From Acidobacteria bacterium Ga0077534 (GTDB lineage: Bacteria > Acidobacteriota > Blastocatellia > Pyrinomonadales > Pyrinomonadaceae): 64,000 nt of DNA. A model generated the notes under the pieces. The model saw nothing but the letters and a program-made list of their open reading frames with translations. It ran no database searches and was not told where the DNA came from. The stretch is from positions 62,001-126,000 of the forward strand of contig LNEI01000004.1 in assembly GCA_001464455.1 (NCBI GenBank), read 5' to 3'. Positions 8,840 through 18,621 of the stretch are shown here, piece by piece. The translations under genes and the position numbers were made by a program. The first letter of the stretch is position 1; each line of letters begins with the position of its first letter.

Positions 8840-9925
8840 ATGAAACGAGTCGGAATTTTAGTGGGGCGTGAACAGACATTCCCCGAGTCAATTATTAATA
8901 GCATTAACGAGAAAGGCGGCGGTAGAGTCGTGGCCGAGATGGTGACAGTAGGCGGCATCCGCCTCGATGAACCCAAGAAGTACGACGTCATTATCGACCG
9001 GATCTCTCATGAGGTCCCGTACTACCGAGCAATGCTCAAGCGCATGGCTCTCGAAGGCACCTACGTGATCAACAATCCATTTTGGTGGTCCGCCGATGAT
9101 AAGTTTTTCAATTTTAGCCTTGCCGCAAAGATAGGTGTTGCCATTCCAAAGACAGTGCTCCTGCCGCAACACAGCTACATTAAGGATATCAACAGCGACT
9201 CGCTCCGTAACCTCGAGTTTCCGATCGACTGGCAGGGAGTCATTGATTACGTCGGTTTTCCGGCTTTTCTAAAACCGCATGACGGCGGAGGCTGGAAGAA
9301 TGTTTCGAAGATCCACTCGCTAGAAGAGCTTTTCATTGAGTTCAACGAGTCCGGCACGCTCTGCATGACGCTGCAGGAGGGCATTGAATATGACCAGTTC
9401 GTCCGCTGTTACTGTGTTGGCAAGGAAAAGGTCCTGATCATGCCATATGACCCGTCGAAGCCTTATCTTTCGGGGATGCAGTATGTCGATGTTGATGACT
9501 ATCTCACTCCGGAACTCCACGCCCGCGTCGAGAAGGATGTCATTACGATCTGCACGGCACTTGGCTATGACCTAAATACGGTCGAGTTCGCTATCAAGGA
9601 CGGCATTCCATACGCTATCGACTTTATGAATCCTGCGCCGGACGCCGAGCTCGCTTCGGTGGGAGAAAAAAATCACCGATGGATCGTCGACAATATGACA
9701 GAGTTCATTCTGCGTAAACTGGAAGTAGGATTTGATACTCCGGACTACCGATGGTCGGCAATGCTCAATCCTCCGGCGAAGGCGAAGGCGAGCGAAAGCA
9801 CAAAGCAGACTGGAGCTGCCAAAGTCGCACGGACCACGAAACCCACTGCGGCCGCAAACGCCAAGAAAGCCGCTCCGACGGTAGCATCAAAGAAAAGTGC
9901 CGCAAAAAAGAAGGTGTCTGAATAG
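8840..9925 (+). CDS. ATP-grasp (RimK-like) ligase with a Lys/Ala-rich C-terminal tail
   Basis: An N-terminal Rossmann-like part (GILVGREQTFPESI) is followed by an ATP-grasp fold: FPAFLKPHDGGGWKNV as the nucleotide-binding lysine/Gly-rich loop (about residues 136-155), then TLQEGIEYDQFVRCYCVG, and AIDFMNPAPDAEL as the metal-binding Asp/Asn segment (about 255-267). Such enzymes join a carboxylate to an amine through an acyl-phosphate; the substrate is unknown. From about residue 310 the protein has a low-complexity Lys/Ala/Thr tail (AAKKKVSE at the end), resembling histone-H1-like tails and atypical for the family. A terminator follows. Confidence 0.75.
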   Translation: MKRVGILVGREQTFPESIINSINEKGGGRVVAEMVTVGGIRLDEPKKYDVIIDRISHEVPYYRAMLKRMALEGTYVINNPFWWSADDKFFNFSLAAKIGVAIPKTVLLPQHSYIKDINSDSLRNLEFPIDWQGVIDYVGFPAFLKPHDGGGWKNVSKIHSLEELFIEFNESGTLCMTLQEGIEYDQFVRCYCVGKEKVLIMPYDPSKPYLSGMQYVDVDDYLTPELHARVEKDVITICTALGYDLNTVEFAIKDGIPYAIDFMNPAPDAELASVGEKNHRWIVDNMTEFILRKLEVGFDTPDYRWSAMLNPPAKAKASESTKQTGAAKVARTTKPTAAANAKKAAPTVASKKSAAKKKVSE

Positions 9926-9949
9926 ATATTGCGGCAAAACAGGGAAAAC

Positions 9950-9979
9950 AAAAGGCTCGGCATTTCTGCCGGGCCTTTT
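9950..9979. terminator. Bidirectional intrinsic terminator
   Basis: The 13-base arms AAAAGGCTCGGCA (9950-9962) and TGCCGGGCCTTTT (9967-9979) pair with one G-T wobble across a 4-base loop and are bordered by T runs on both strands. It lies between the convergent ATP-grasp and ahcY genes and can serve both. Confidence 0.85.
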
Positions 9980-10002
9980 GCTAAAGCGAATTCTTGGGTC
10001 AA

Positions 10003-11289
<1,287 letters not shown>

Positions 11290-11308
11290 TCACTAAAAGT
11301 TTCTTGTG

Positions 11309-11337
11309 ATGCATCGGCAAAAAAAGACGCGATGCAT
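11309..11337 (-). other. Hairpin between metK and ahcY
   Basis: Perfect 8-base arms ATGCATCG (11309-11316) and CGATGCAT (11330-11337) surround a 13-base loop which on the transcribed strand contains seven T residues. It could be a partial attenuator or an RNA-processing site between the two genes. It does not have the classical stem-then-T-run form of a terminator. Confidence 0.45.
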
Positions 11338-11347
11338 TATTTGTCAG

Positions 11348-12514
11348 CTATGCGTTCGTAGCTACTTTGTGTTCTTCGCCTGCCGAACGCAGAGCCTCTG
11401 CACGGTCGGTCTTTTCCCACGAGAATTCATCGTTTGTACGGCCAAAGTGACCGAAACGAGCCGTGGCTTTATAGATCGGACGTCGCAGGTCGAGCGTTTC
11501 GATGATCGCTTTCGGGGTTAACGTGAAATTCTCACGTACGATGTCAGCAATTCGCTCATCATCGATCGTTCCGGTACCGTGTGAATCGATCAAAACCGAA
11601 ACGGGCTCCGCAACTCCGATAGCATAAGCGAGTTGAACAGTACATCTGTCCGCCAGACCTGCTGCAACCACGTTCTTCGCAATGTAGCGCGTCATGTAGG
11701 CAGCCGAGCGGTCGACCTTTGTCGGATCTTTGCCAGAGAAAGCTCCGCCGCCGTGTGGGGCGTAACCGCCGTAGGTGTCGACGATGATCTTTCTTCCGGT
11801 CAAGCCGGCATCGCCCATCGGGCCGCCGATAACGAATTTACCGGTCGGGTTGATGTGATATTTTGTGTTCTCGTCGAGAAGATTCGCTGGAATTACCGGC
11901 TTGATCACGTGTTCCATGATGTCGGCACGGATCTGCTCGATCGGCAGGTCTGCGGTTTGCGACGAGATAACGACCGCTTCGACGCGAAACGGCTGGCCGT
12001 CGCGATACTCGATCGAAACCTGCGATTTCCCGTCCGGGCGAAGGTAGGGAACTGTGCCGTCACGGCGAACCTCGCTGAGCCGTCTGGTCAGATTGTGCGC
12101 CATCTGGATCGGCATCGGCATAAGTTCAGGGGTTTCGTTACAGGCGTAGCCGAACATTAATCCCTGATCACCTGCTCCACCTGTGTCAACGCCCTGAGCA
12201 ATGTCAGGAGACTGGGTTCCGATAGCGTCGATCACTGAGCACGTGTTCGAATCGTATCCGTACTCCGCGTCGTGATAACCGATCTCTTCGATGGTTTCGC
12301 GAATGATCTGTTTGTAGTTGACTTGTGCGGTGGTCGTGATCTCACCTGCGATGACCGCGAGACCCGTAGTTACGAGAGTTTCGCAAGCTACGCGCGCTGT
12401 CGGATCCTGAGCAAGAATTGCGTCAAGGATCGCATCGCTAATGTTATCCGCGATCTTATCCGGATGTCCTTCGGTTACAGACTCCGATGTAAATAAAAAA
12501 TTTCCGTTACTCAA
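11348..12514 (-). CDS. metK: S-adenosylmethionine synthetase
   Basis: It makes S-adenosylmethionine from methionine and ATP. Family signatures are all present: [19 protein letters not shown] (about residue 15), [16 protein letters not shown] (about 113), and [21 protein letters not shown] (about 236) followed by [17 protein letters not shown]. Length is 388 aa, close to the family norm. The start is probably TTG 12514, with AGGAG 13 bases upstream; no ATG lies near. No SAM-riboswitch fold was recognised in the leader. A sigma-70 type promoter lies upstream. Confidence 0.96.
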   Translation of the reverse strand: MSNGNFLFTSESVTEGHPDKIADNISDAILDAILAQDPTARVACETLVTTGLAVIAGEITTTAQVNYKQIIRETIEEIGYHDAEYGYDSNTCSVIDAIGTQSPDIAQGVDTGGAGDQGLMFGYACNETPELMPMPIQMAHNLTRRLSEVRRDGTVPYLRPDGKSQVSIEYRDGQPFRVEAVVISSQTADLPIEQIRADIMEHVIKPVIPANLLDENTKYHINPTGKFVIGGPMGDAGLTGRKIIVDTYGGYAPHGGGAFSGKDPTKVDRSAAYMTRYIAKNVVAAGLADRCTVQLAYAIGVAEPVSVLIDSHGTGTIDDERIADIVRENFTLTPKAIIETLDLRRPIYKATARFGHFGRTNDEFSWEKTDRAEALRSAGEEHKVATNA

Positions 12515-12577
12515 TTGTTTACTCTAGCTCCTTTCGAAAGGCGATAATTAGGACGTTTGACTTATAACAAAACTCTA

Positions 12578-12606
12578 ATGATAGCTTTATACCATATCGC
12601 TGTCAA
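12578..12606 (-). promoter_or_regulatory. Candidate sigma-70 promoter of metK-ahcY
   Basis: On the minus strand a perfect -35 TTGACA (12606-12601) is followed after 17 bases by TATCAT (12583-12578), about 60 bases before the metK start. Consensus spacing makes this one of the better promoters in the window. Confidence 0.6.
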
Positions 12607-12616
12607 AACCAGGGTA

Positions 12617-13906
12617 CTAAGACGCGTGTACCACGTCCGTTTTCCCACGCATCAGGTTTAGCAGAACTACCATACCGAGCGATACTCCCGTGACCAATAT
12701 GAGCCCAAGAAATGCACGTGAATAGTCGCCACCATCGGCATCGGCAAGCCTTCCCGTGATGATAGTGCCGGCGGCACCGCCCATAGTCTCGATCACGGTC
12801 ACGGCACCGAGGATCTTGCCGTATTCCTTAAGGCCAAAATACTCAGCGACAAGCAATTGAAGCAAAACAAAGGTTCCGCCGTAATTTAACCCGAACAGCA
12901 CGGCAAAAATATAGACCGTCGTGCTATCAAAATAAAGAAATGCTAGCGTCGACAGAAACATCGTGCTTGCAGAAAACAGCATTACCCTGGCCGTTGAAAA
13001 TTTATCGGCGAGATAGCCATAAAAGAACTTTCCAAAAACACTAAGCCCAAAGAGCAGTGACTGCACACCGGCCGCCTGCTGCGGTGAAAATCCTATCTTG
13101 GGCCCTTGAAGGTATAGATTAAGCTGCTGGCTAACGACAAAGATCGCATAAAAGATTAGTGCCGCACAGGTGGTGAAGATCCAAAAAAGCGGAGCTCGCA
13201 GTGCTTCCCCAAGAGTCATTCCCGTGGGCACCGGAGCGGGGGTTTCTGGAGCGAGCCTTGCGGTAGGATCTCCGTCGGGCACATCGCCGACATCGGAGGG
13301 CCTATTCTTTACGAGAAAAATAGCGGCTGGCAGCAAGATCAGCCAGATGATCAGACTAACGCCGATCATTGCGGTCCGCCAGCCGTATGTCTGAATCAGC
13401 GGCGTAGCTATTTGCGGAACCAGAACCCCGCCAAAACTAGTGCCAGTAAGGACGATGCCGAATGCCGTGCCGCGGCGCTTAGTGAACCAGTTTGAAACCA
13501 ACACTGAGCAGACGAGAACCCCGACGAATCCGAGCGAAGTTCCAAGCAAGATATGTGCGAGATAGACCATCGTGGCAGTCGTCGCTTGGGAATAGACGAG
13601 AAGGCCGGCACCAAGTATGAAGCAGCCGATCACCATCATTGCCCGGGCCTTTAGCCATTGAAGCAAATATCCTGCTACCGGAGCCAGAAATCCCGCGAAC
13701 AAGAATGTAAGTGCTGGAGCGAGGCCGTAAACTGACTGTATCTCGCTCTGCGGAACAGCACCTGAGGCGACAAGGTCGCCCTGAACAAATTTATAAAAGA
13801 CTGGAATCCCGCCGATCGACAGCCCGTTGCTTATCAGCAGTGCCAGAGTCGAGATCCCGACGATCACCCACCCGTAAAAGAACTTGTTCTGCTTCGATTC
13901 GGTCAT
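12617..13906 (-). CDS. MFS transporter (monocarboxylate/oxalate-formate-like)
   Basis: The protein has about twelve hydrophobic helices. It opens with FFYGWVIVGISTLALLISNG, typical of the MFS branch that includes oxalate/formate antiporters and monocarboxylate carriers, and has the cytoplasmic loop KRRGTAFGIVLTGTSFGG after helix 4. I chose ATG 13906 because it lies 20 bases after the stop of the CaiB gene; the frame runs further upstream into that gene. Pairing with a CoA-transferase suggests uptake of an organic acid that is then activated to its CoA ester. The substrate is not identifiable. Confidence 0.8.
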   Translation of the reverse strand: MTESKQNKFFYGWVIVGISTLALLISNGLSIGGIPVFYKFVQGDLVASGAVPQSEIQSVYGLAPALTFLFAGFLAPVAGYLLQWLKARAMMVIGCFILGAGLLVYSQATTATMVYLAHILLGTSLGFVGVLVCSVLVSNWFTKRRGTAFGIVLTGTSFGGVLVPQIATPLIQTYGWRTAMIGVSLIIWLILLPAAIFLVKNRPSDVGDVPDGDPTARLAPETPAPVPTGMTLGEALRAPLFWIFTTCAALIFYAIFVVSQQLNLYLQGPKIGFSPQQAAGVQSLLFGLSVFGKFFYGYLADKFSTARVMLFSASTMFLSTLAFLYFDSTTVYIFAVLFGLNYGGTFVLLQLLVAEYFGLKEYGKILGAVTVIETMGGAAGTIITGRLADADGGDYSRAFLGLILVTGVSLGMVVLLNLMRGKTDVVHAS

Positions 13907-13925
13907 AAACTCAGATTGCAAAGCC

Positions 13926-15122
13926 TCAGATGATAGCCGCTGCAGTAAGATCGTCGTATTCACGTTTCGACATCTTGAGTAGGCCCATATATATCTCCTC
14001 GTTGTGCTCGCCCAATTTCGGCCCGATCCAATCGGTACCACCAGGCGTTTCGGTAAGTTTCGGGAGTACTGACGGGATCTTTACTCTATCGCCCGGCTCG
14101 ATCTCGACCGATTCGAAGATCCCGCGAGCATTATATTGCGGGTCTTTGACAATGTCCGCGATGGAATAGACCGGGCCGCAGGGCACTTCTGCGGCGAGAA
14201 CCTCAGCATACGCCGCTTCAAAGGTTTTCGTAGATGTCCAAGCTGATATCGCCTGGTCGATCGCAGCTTCATGGTTGACTCGGCCGGCGTTGTCCTGCAT
14301 TTCAGCGTGTTTGGCGAGCTCGGGTCGGCCAATAGTGTTCATCAGACGTCTGAAGATCGAATCGCCGTTTGCACCGATGATAATGAATTTTCCGTCACTG
14401 GTCGGGTAGGTCGATGTTGGAACGATGCCCTCGAGTTTAGCTCCGAGTCGTTCACGGATGACGCCAAGCTTGTCATACTCAGCAAGCGTTGACTCCATCA
14501 TATTAAATACGGACTCGTAGATCGCGACATCTACGACCTGGCCTGTGCCGCCGTTAACATCGCGATTGTAAACCGCCGTCAAAGCTCCAAATGCAGCATG
14601 CATACCGGCGAGCGTGTCGCCGAGCGACGTGCCGGTGCGAACCGGCGGGCGGTCAGGGTCGCCGGTCGTATAGCGGATGCCGCCGATGCCTTCGGCAACG
14701 TTGGCAAAGCCTGGCCGCGAGGCATATGGCCCGGTCTGGCCCCATCCGGACACTCGGACCATGATCAGACCGGGATTCGTTTTCCGGAGGTCCTCAAATC
14801 CCATACCCCACTTTTCCATCGTTCCGGGTTTGAAATTTTCGATCAGGATATCAACCTTATCCGCCAAACGTCTTGCGATCGCTTGTCCTTCCGGTTTTGT
14901 TAGATCGAGCGTTATGCTTTTCTTATTCCGGGCCATCGAGAGCCACCAAAGGGAAGTGCCCTTGTAGAGTTTTCGCCAAACGCGTAGCGGATCGCCTGTT
15001 TTGGGTTTCTCGATCTTGATCACGTCCGCGCCAAATCCGGCCAGCATAGCACCGCAAAACGGCCCGGCGATGACCTGGCCCATCTCTAGAACTTTTAGGC
15101 CTTTTAGTGGTTTATCCGGCAT
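13926..15122 (-). CDS. CaiB/BaiF (class III) CoA-transferase
   Basis: A 398-residue member of family III CoA-transferases, which move CoA between carboxylic acids. Signatures include LKGLKVLEMGQVIAGPFCG at the start, GADVIKIEKPKTGDPLR, DILIENFKPGTMEKWG (about residue 93), RVSGWGQTGPYASRPGFA and GTGQVVDVAIYESVFNMMES (about 190). Its start overlaps the end of the upstream GNAT gene by 11 bases and an MFS gene follows closely, so the three form an operon. The acid used cannot be read from sequence. Confidence 0.88.
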   Translation of the reverse strand: MPDKPLKGLKVLEMGQVIAGPFCGAMLAGFGADVIKIEKPKTGDPLRVWRKLYKGTSLWWLSMARNKKSITLDLTKPEGQAIARRLADKVDILIENFKPGTMEKWGMGFEDLRKTNPGLIMVRVSGWGQTGPYASRPGFANVAEGIGGIRYTTGDPDRPPVRTGTSLGDTLAGMHAAFGALTAVYNRDVNGGTGQVVDVAIYESVFNMMESTLAEYDKLGVIRERLGAKLEGIVPTSTYPTSDGKFIIIGANGDSIFRRLMNTIGRPELAKHAEMQDNAGRVNHEAAIDQAISAWTSTKTFEAAYAEVLAAEVPCGPVYSIADIVKDPQYNARGIFESVEIEPGDRVKIPSVLPKLTETPGGTDWIGPKLGEHNEEIYMGLLKMSKREYDDLTAAAII

Positions 15123-15645
15123 CTGAATCTGAGATATTTACCGCAAAAACGAAATTAATAAAATCGTTCTTGCCGTCATTAAAAACTGTAGTACCGGCTT
15201 TTTCCATTCCAAGCCGCTCGTAAAATCGCTGGGCGGGAATGTTCTTGTCCCATACGCCGAGCCATAGCTGCTTGTATCCACGTGCACGGCCAATGTCGAT
15301 GCCTTTCTGTAGCAGCGCCTTTCCGACGCCGGCTCGCTTTACACGTTCAAGCACGTAGATTCGCTGGAGTTCGATCGCATTCTCGCCATCGACGCACTCA
15401 ACAGGTTTATTTTCTCTGAGTTTGGCGAATCCAACCGCACGGTCATTTATCTCGGCGATCAGGTATGTCGAGTCAGTGTCCTCGAATTCTGACCGAACAT
15501 TCTCGGGGCTATAAACGCGGGCACAGTAATCCGCAAGATCCTGAGAAGGGTCTAACTCAAAATATGCCTCGTAACATGTAGTGGTGCCGAGCGCCGCAAG
15601 AATATTGATATCGTCAGCAGCAGCGAGGCGGATGGATGGTTCCAT
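15112..15645 (-). CDS. GNAT family N-acetyltransferase
   Basis: The acetyl-CoA binding motif A is visible as RIYVLERVKRAGVGKALLQKG (Arg-x2-Gly-x-Gly-type loop, about residues 101-121), with motif B WLGVWDKNIPAQRFYERLGM (about 136-155). The substrate is unknown. The 3' end overlaps the CaiB start, suggesting translational coupling. The organic-acid operon context gives no clear hint of a target amine. Confidence 0.85.
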   Translation of the reverse strand: MEPSIRLAAADDINILAALGTTTCYEAYFELDPSQDLADYCARVYSPENVRSEFEDTDSTYLIAEINDRAVGFAKLRENKPVECVDGENAIELQRIYVLERVKRAGVGKALLQKGIDIGRARGYKQLWLGVWDKNIPAQRFYERLGMEKAGTTVFNDGKNDFINFVFAVNISDSDAG

Positions 15646-15734
15646 TGGAGATATGGTATCGCGTTACAGGTGGAAGAATCCAAAACGAATGGAAGAGAAG
15701 GGGCAGATATGCTCCGGGATCAACATAGCGCTGA

Positions 15735-16059
15735 TGCGTCCCAAGATATATCTTGCGTCTGATAATAGAGATTATGTATTTTTTACGTTAGGCTAGAGGA
15801 GGTATATAAGATGCGTCCCAGGATCGTTTCGCTCGTGCTTGGCTCGTATCTCTTATGTTCGAAACAAGTTTTGCGTCCCAAGGTTTGGAGTGCACCTTCA
15901 GGTAGTGCGAGTCCGCTCGGATCATAAGCTGAAGCTGAACCTCCGGACCTTATGCGTCCCAAAATATTTTTTCGATCGTGCTTAGCACGAACCTCAGAAT
16001 GTGCGTCCCAGGATCTTTGAGTCTCGTTTCGAACCCATGCGACTATCTTGCGTCCCAAA
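15735..16059. repeat. Cluster of six TGCGTCCCA repeats plus one TGCGTCTGATAA
   Basis: TGCGTCCCA starts at 15735, 15812, 15872, 15953, 16002 and 16049 on the plus strand, always followed by A or GG (TGCGTCCCAAGATATA, TGCGTCCCAGGATC). Spacing is 77, 60, 81, 49 and 47 bases. The spacers differ but include small palindromes: AAGATATATCTT at 15744-15755 and TCGTGCT-T-AGCACGA at 15976-15990. At 15754-15765 lies TGCGTCTGATAA, the core of the second repeat family found in lptFG. The units are too short and too unevenly spaced for CRISPR. The cluster spans the 3' end of a broken gene. Confidence 0.85.
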
Positions 16060-16657
16060 CGAAAATCAGTTCGGAAGGTTCTTTCCTGATCGAGCAAGAC
16101 GATGCGCCCCTCAACCTTACGTCCGGGTAGATCAACTGTCACAAAATACTGCCCGAACGATGCTACCTTCAGATGATAGTCACCGCCTAGCGTCGTCTCG
16201 GTCGTCACCGCGATACTCTCGTTAAAGATGCTGCGGGCCGTTACATTGGCGGACGACACGGGTTTTGATCTTGAATCCAGTATCCTGCCTCGAAGATGGA
16301 TGTCAGGCGAGGACTTAACAAACCCGCCTCGAGTCCGGCAACAAACACCAGTTTCTCACCGGGATTCAAATATAGCGACTTTCGAACTTTCTTGAAGCCG
16401 GCAGATTCAATATGTATCTCACCGCCTCCTGACGGTACTTCGGAAAGCGTAAATTTGCCGTTGGCTCGTGACTCGGAGTATGCGACAGTCGCCGAATCGA
16501 CCAGAATTTTGACCCTCGCTCCGTTGATCGGCCTACCGAGGAGATCCACGACAGTTCCTCGTATCTGCGAAGAAGGCGTGTCTTCTGCTGTATTCTGACC
16601 AAAAATTACAGAGGCCCCGGCTCCGTAAAGCATTGAGAATACAAGAAAAAGTAACAT
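15783..16657 (-). pseudogene. Frameshifted secreted protein with two carboxypeptidase-regulatory-like domains
   Basis: The first frame (ATG 16657, preceded by GTGAGGATT, to 16241) has a signal peptide and one Ig-like carboxypeptidase regulatory domain (IRGTVVDLLGRPINGARVKI ... GEIHIESAGFKKVRKSLYLN). The second frame (open from about 16330 down to 15783) continues with a second such domain (HLRGRILDSRSKPVSSANV ... GQYFVTVDLPGRKVEGRI). The frames meet at the CCC run 16323-16325: one extra C there would give a continuous reading ...GLEAGFVKSSPD... of about 290 residues. Either a real one-base deletion or a sequencing/assembly error. The last 75 codons run through the TGCGTCCCA cluster and read mostly Leu-Gly-Arg-Lys/Ile. 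Confidence 0.7.
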
Positions 16658-16736
16658 GACAATCCTCACAGTGAAAAAAAGTATCACGAATGAAACGATT
16701 TGTCAAGCAAAAAATGAAGAATTAATGAAAGAATTT

Positions 16737-17219
16737 TTAACCAATTAGTTCTGGCCATTCATCGACCGGGGTATCACTATCATCGAGACCGGTATCTACG
16801 GGATTCGATGCAGCTGAAAGGTCGATGACCTTTTGTTCGACGAATATCGGGCAATCGAGCCGAAGCGCGATGGCGATCGCGTCGGACGGGCGGGCGTCGA
16901 TCATTACCGGATCCCCGTTTCGGTCTTTCAGTTCGATTCGGGCGTAAAACGTGTTTTCTACGAGGTCGGTGATGACGATGCAGTTTGCGAGCAGGTTGCA
17001 TTCGAGGATGAGATTTCTCAGAAGGTCGTGCGTCATCGGCCGCTGCGGCACAACTTTTTCGATCTCGAGAGCGATGGCGTTTGCCTCAAAGGCGCCGACC
17101 CAGATCGGCAGGACGGTCTCCGATTCGGTTCCTTTGAGCACGACGATCGGCGTGTTTGTGTTAGGGTCCATTATCAGGGCCCCGATCTTTACTTCGACAA
17201 GTGTTTCGTCTGATTTCAT
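16737..17219 (-). CDS. Bifunctional nuclease (BFN, DUF151) family protein
   Basis: The core VVLKGTESETVLPIWVGAFEANAIALEIE (about residues 27-55) and the segment VMIDARPSDAIAIALRLDCPIF (about 103-125) are diagnostic of the DUF151/BFN fold. Some plant and bacterial members show DNase and RNase activity; the cellular role in bacteria is not settled. Length 160 aa with an acidic tail. It lies just downstream of miaB on the same strand with a 77-base gap that holds a degenerate repeat. Confidence 0.88.
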   Translation of the reverse strand: MKSDETLVEVKIGALIMDPNTNTPIVVLKGTESETVLPIWVGAFEANAIALEIEKVVPQRPMTHDLLRNLILECNLLANCIVITDLVENTFYARIELKDRNGDPVMIDARPSDAIAIALRLDCPIFVEQKVIDLSAASNPVDTGLDDSDTPVDEWPELIG

Positions 17220-17220
17220 T

Positions 17221-17292
17221 GCTTTGCGGTTTGCTCTGCGTTCTTTGCCGTTAAAAGATCGTTATCAACGCATCGATCGCAAAGAACAACCA
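17221..17292. repeat. Degenerate CTTTGCG-type intergenic repeat
   Basis: The bfn-miaB gap is built from words such as GCTTTGCGGTTTG, TGCGTTCTTTGC and GATCGCAAAGAAC that recur as a loose inverted repeat around an AAAAGATCGTT centre. The gap at 49.1 kb has a closely similar layout. Probably a decayed dispersed element; a stem in the transcript is possible. Confidence 0.4.
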
Positions 17293-17296
17293 AATT

Positions 17297-18619
17297 CTAT
17301 TGCTTGAGAACGCCGAAAAGTGAATTCGACTTTACCTCGTTTACCTCGACCTCAACGATCTCGCCGAGCATTTCTTTGTTGCCGACGAAATTTACAACTT
17401 TATGGCATGTTGAGTGCCCCGTGAGGCTGTCGTTGCGAGCAGACGAGCCTTCAACCAATACTTTAACAGTCTTACCGAGATAACGCTTAAGGCGCTCATT
17501 CTGCACTCGCCGCTGGACACGTTCGAGTTCGAGAAATCGAATTGTCTTTTCGGCCGGCGAGACATCGTCTTCCATCTCAAACGCCGGCGTTCCAGGCCGC
17601 GGCGAATATTTAAAGATATAGGCCATGTCGTAACCGCAATATTCGACAAGCTCAACCGTGTCGCGAAAGTCCTCTTCGGTTTCGCCTGGAAATCCGACGA
17701 TGATATCGGTAGTGATCGAGATATCTCGCGGCGAAGAGCGAAGGCGATCAATGATCTTGAAATACTTGTCGATCGTGTGACCGCGTTTCATACCGCGAAG
17801 CACGCGATCGCTGCCGGACTGGACCGGAAGATGGACCCAGTTGCAGAGATTTTCGTGATCTTCGATCGCGTCAACAATGTCGGAACGAAAATCGCGGGGA
17901 AATGATGTCGTAAATTTTATCCGGTCGATCCCGGTCGCAGCCGTAGCACGCAGCAGTTTTGTAAACGCCGACTTCCCTTCCAATCTCTCTAGTCCTTCGT
18001 CGGATTCCGGCTTGTAACTGTTTACGTTCTGCCCTATCAAGTGGACTTCCCTGACACCTTTTAACCGCAGATCGGCGACCTGACTGACGATGTTTTTTGC
18101 TGAAAAGCTGATCTCGCGGCCTCGCGAGAAAGGCACGATACAATACGTGCAGAATTTATTACAGCCCTCGATGATCGGCACGAATGCGACGTAGGGCGAG
18201 TGCCGATGCGTGTCCGCGACAGTCCAATCGTAGTCATCATCACGTTCACCTACGTCAACGATCTTGCCGTTACCGCTCAGCGAGGCATCTACTGCCGCAG
18301 ATACGCGGCCTACGGCTCGCGTGCCCAGGACAAAATCAACGCCCTGGATCTTTTTGAATAATGTTTCGCCCTCGAGTTGGGCAACGCACCCCATGATCCC
18401 AACGACGGGTTTTCGTCCGGAATGCCGAACGTGCCCGACACGCGTAAACAGCTTGTGCTCGGCCTTTTCGCGAACCGAACACGTGTTAAAGATCACAACG
18501 TCCGCAACCGTTTCGTCTGCCGTCATCTCAAAACCATCTTTGGCAAGCGTCGTCGAGATACGCTCTGAGTCAGAGACGTTCATTTGACAGCCGAAAGTTT
18601 CGAGATACACTTTTTTCAT
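17297..18619 (-). CDS. miaB: tRNA-2-methylthio-N6-dimethylallyladenosine synthase
   Basis: This radical-SAM methylthiotransferase modifies A37 of tRNAs that read UNN codons. Three N-terminal cluster cysteines are in ETFGCQMNVSDSE, NTCSVREKAE and GCVAQLEGE. The radical-SAM Cys-x3-Cys-x2-Cys is in GCNKFCTYCIVPFSRGRE (about residues 153-170), and a C-terminal TRAM domain begins about residue 375. Length 440 aa is standard. Its start codon lies only two bases from the divergent dnaE start. Confidence 0.95.
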   Translation of the reverse strand: MKKVYLETFGCQMNVSDSERISTTLAKDGFEMTADETVADVVIFNTCSVREKAEHKLFTRVGHVRHSGRKPVVGIMGCVAQLEGETLFKKIQGVDFVLGTRAVGRVSAAVDASLSGNGKIVDVGERDDDYDWTVADTHRHSPYVAFVPIIEGCNKFCTYCIVPFSRGREISFSAKNIVSQVADLRLKGVREVHLIGQNVNSYKPESDEGLERLEGKSAFTKLLRATAATGIDRIKFTTSFPRDFRSDIVDAIEDHENLCNWVHLPVQSGSDRVLRGMKRGHTIDKYFKIIDRLRSSPRDISITTDIIVGFPGETEEDFRDTVELVEYCGYDMAYIFKYSPRPGTPAFEMEDDVSPAEKTIRFLELERVQRRVQNERLKRYLGKTVKVLVEGSSARNDSLTGHSTCHKVVNFVGNKEMLGEIVEVEVNEVKSNSLFGVLKQ

Positions 18620-18621
18620 AT

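Noticed and set aside
12515-12616. SAM riboswitch before metK
   Set aside because: The leader is about 60 bases after the promoter and I could not build any known SAM-riboswitch fold.
15735-16059. CRISPR array
   Set aside because: Repeat unit of only about nine conserved bases, uneven spacing of 47 to 81 bases and no cas genes.
17414-17905. 163-residue plus-strand frame opposite miaB
   Set aside because: Antisense to a well-conserved miaB gene; no independent support.
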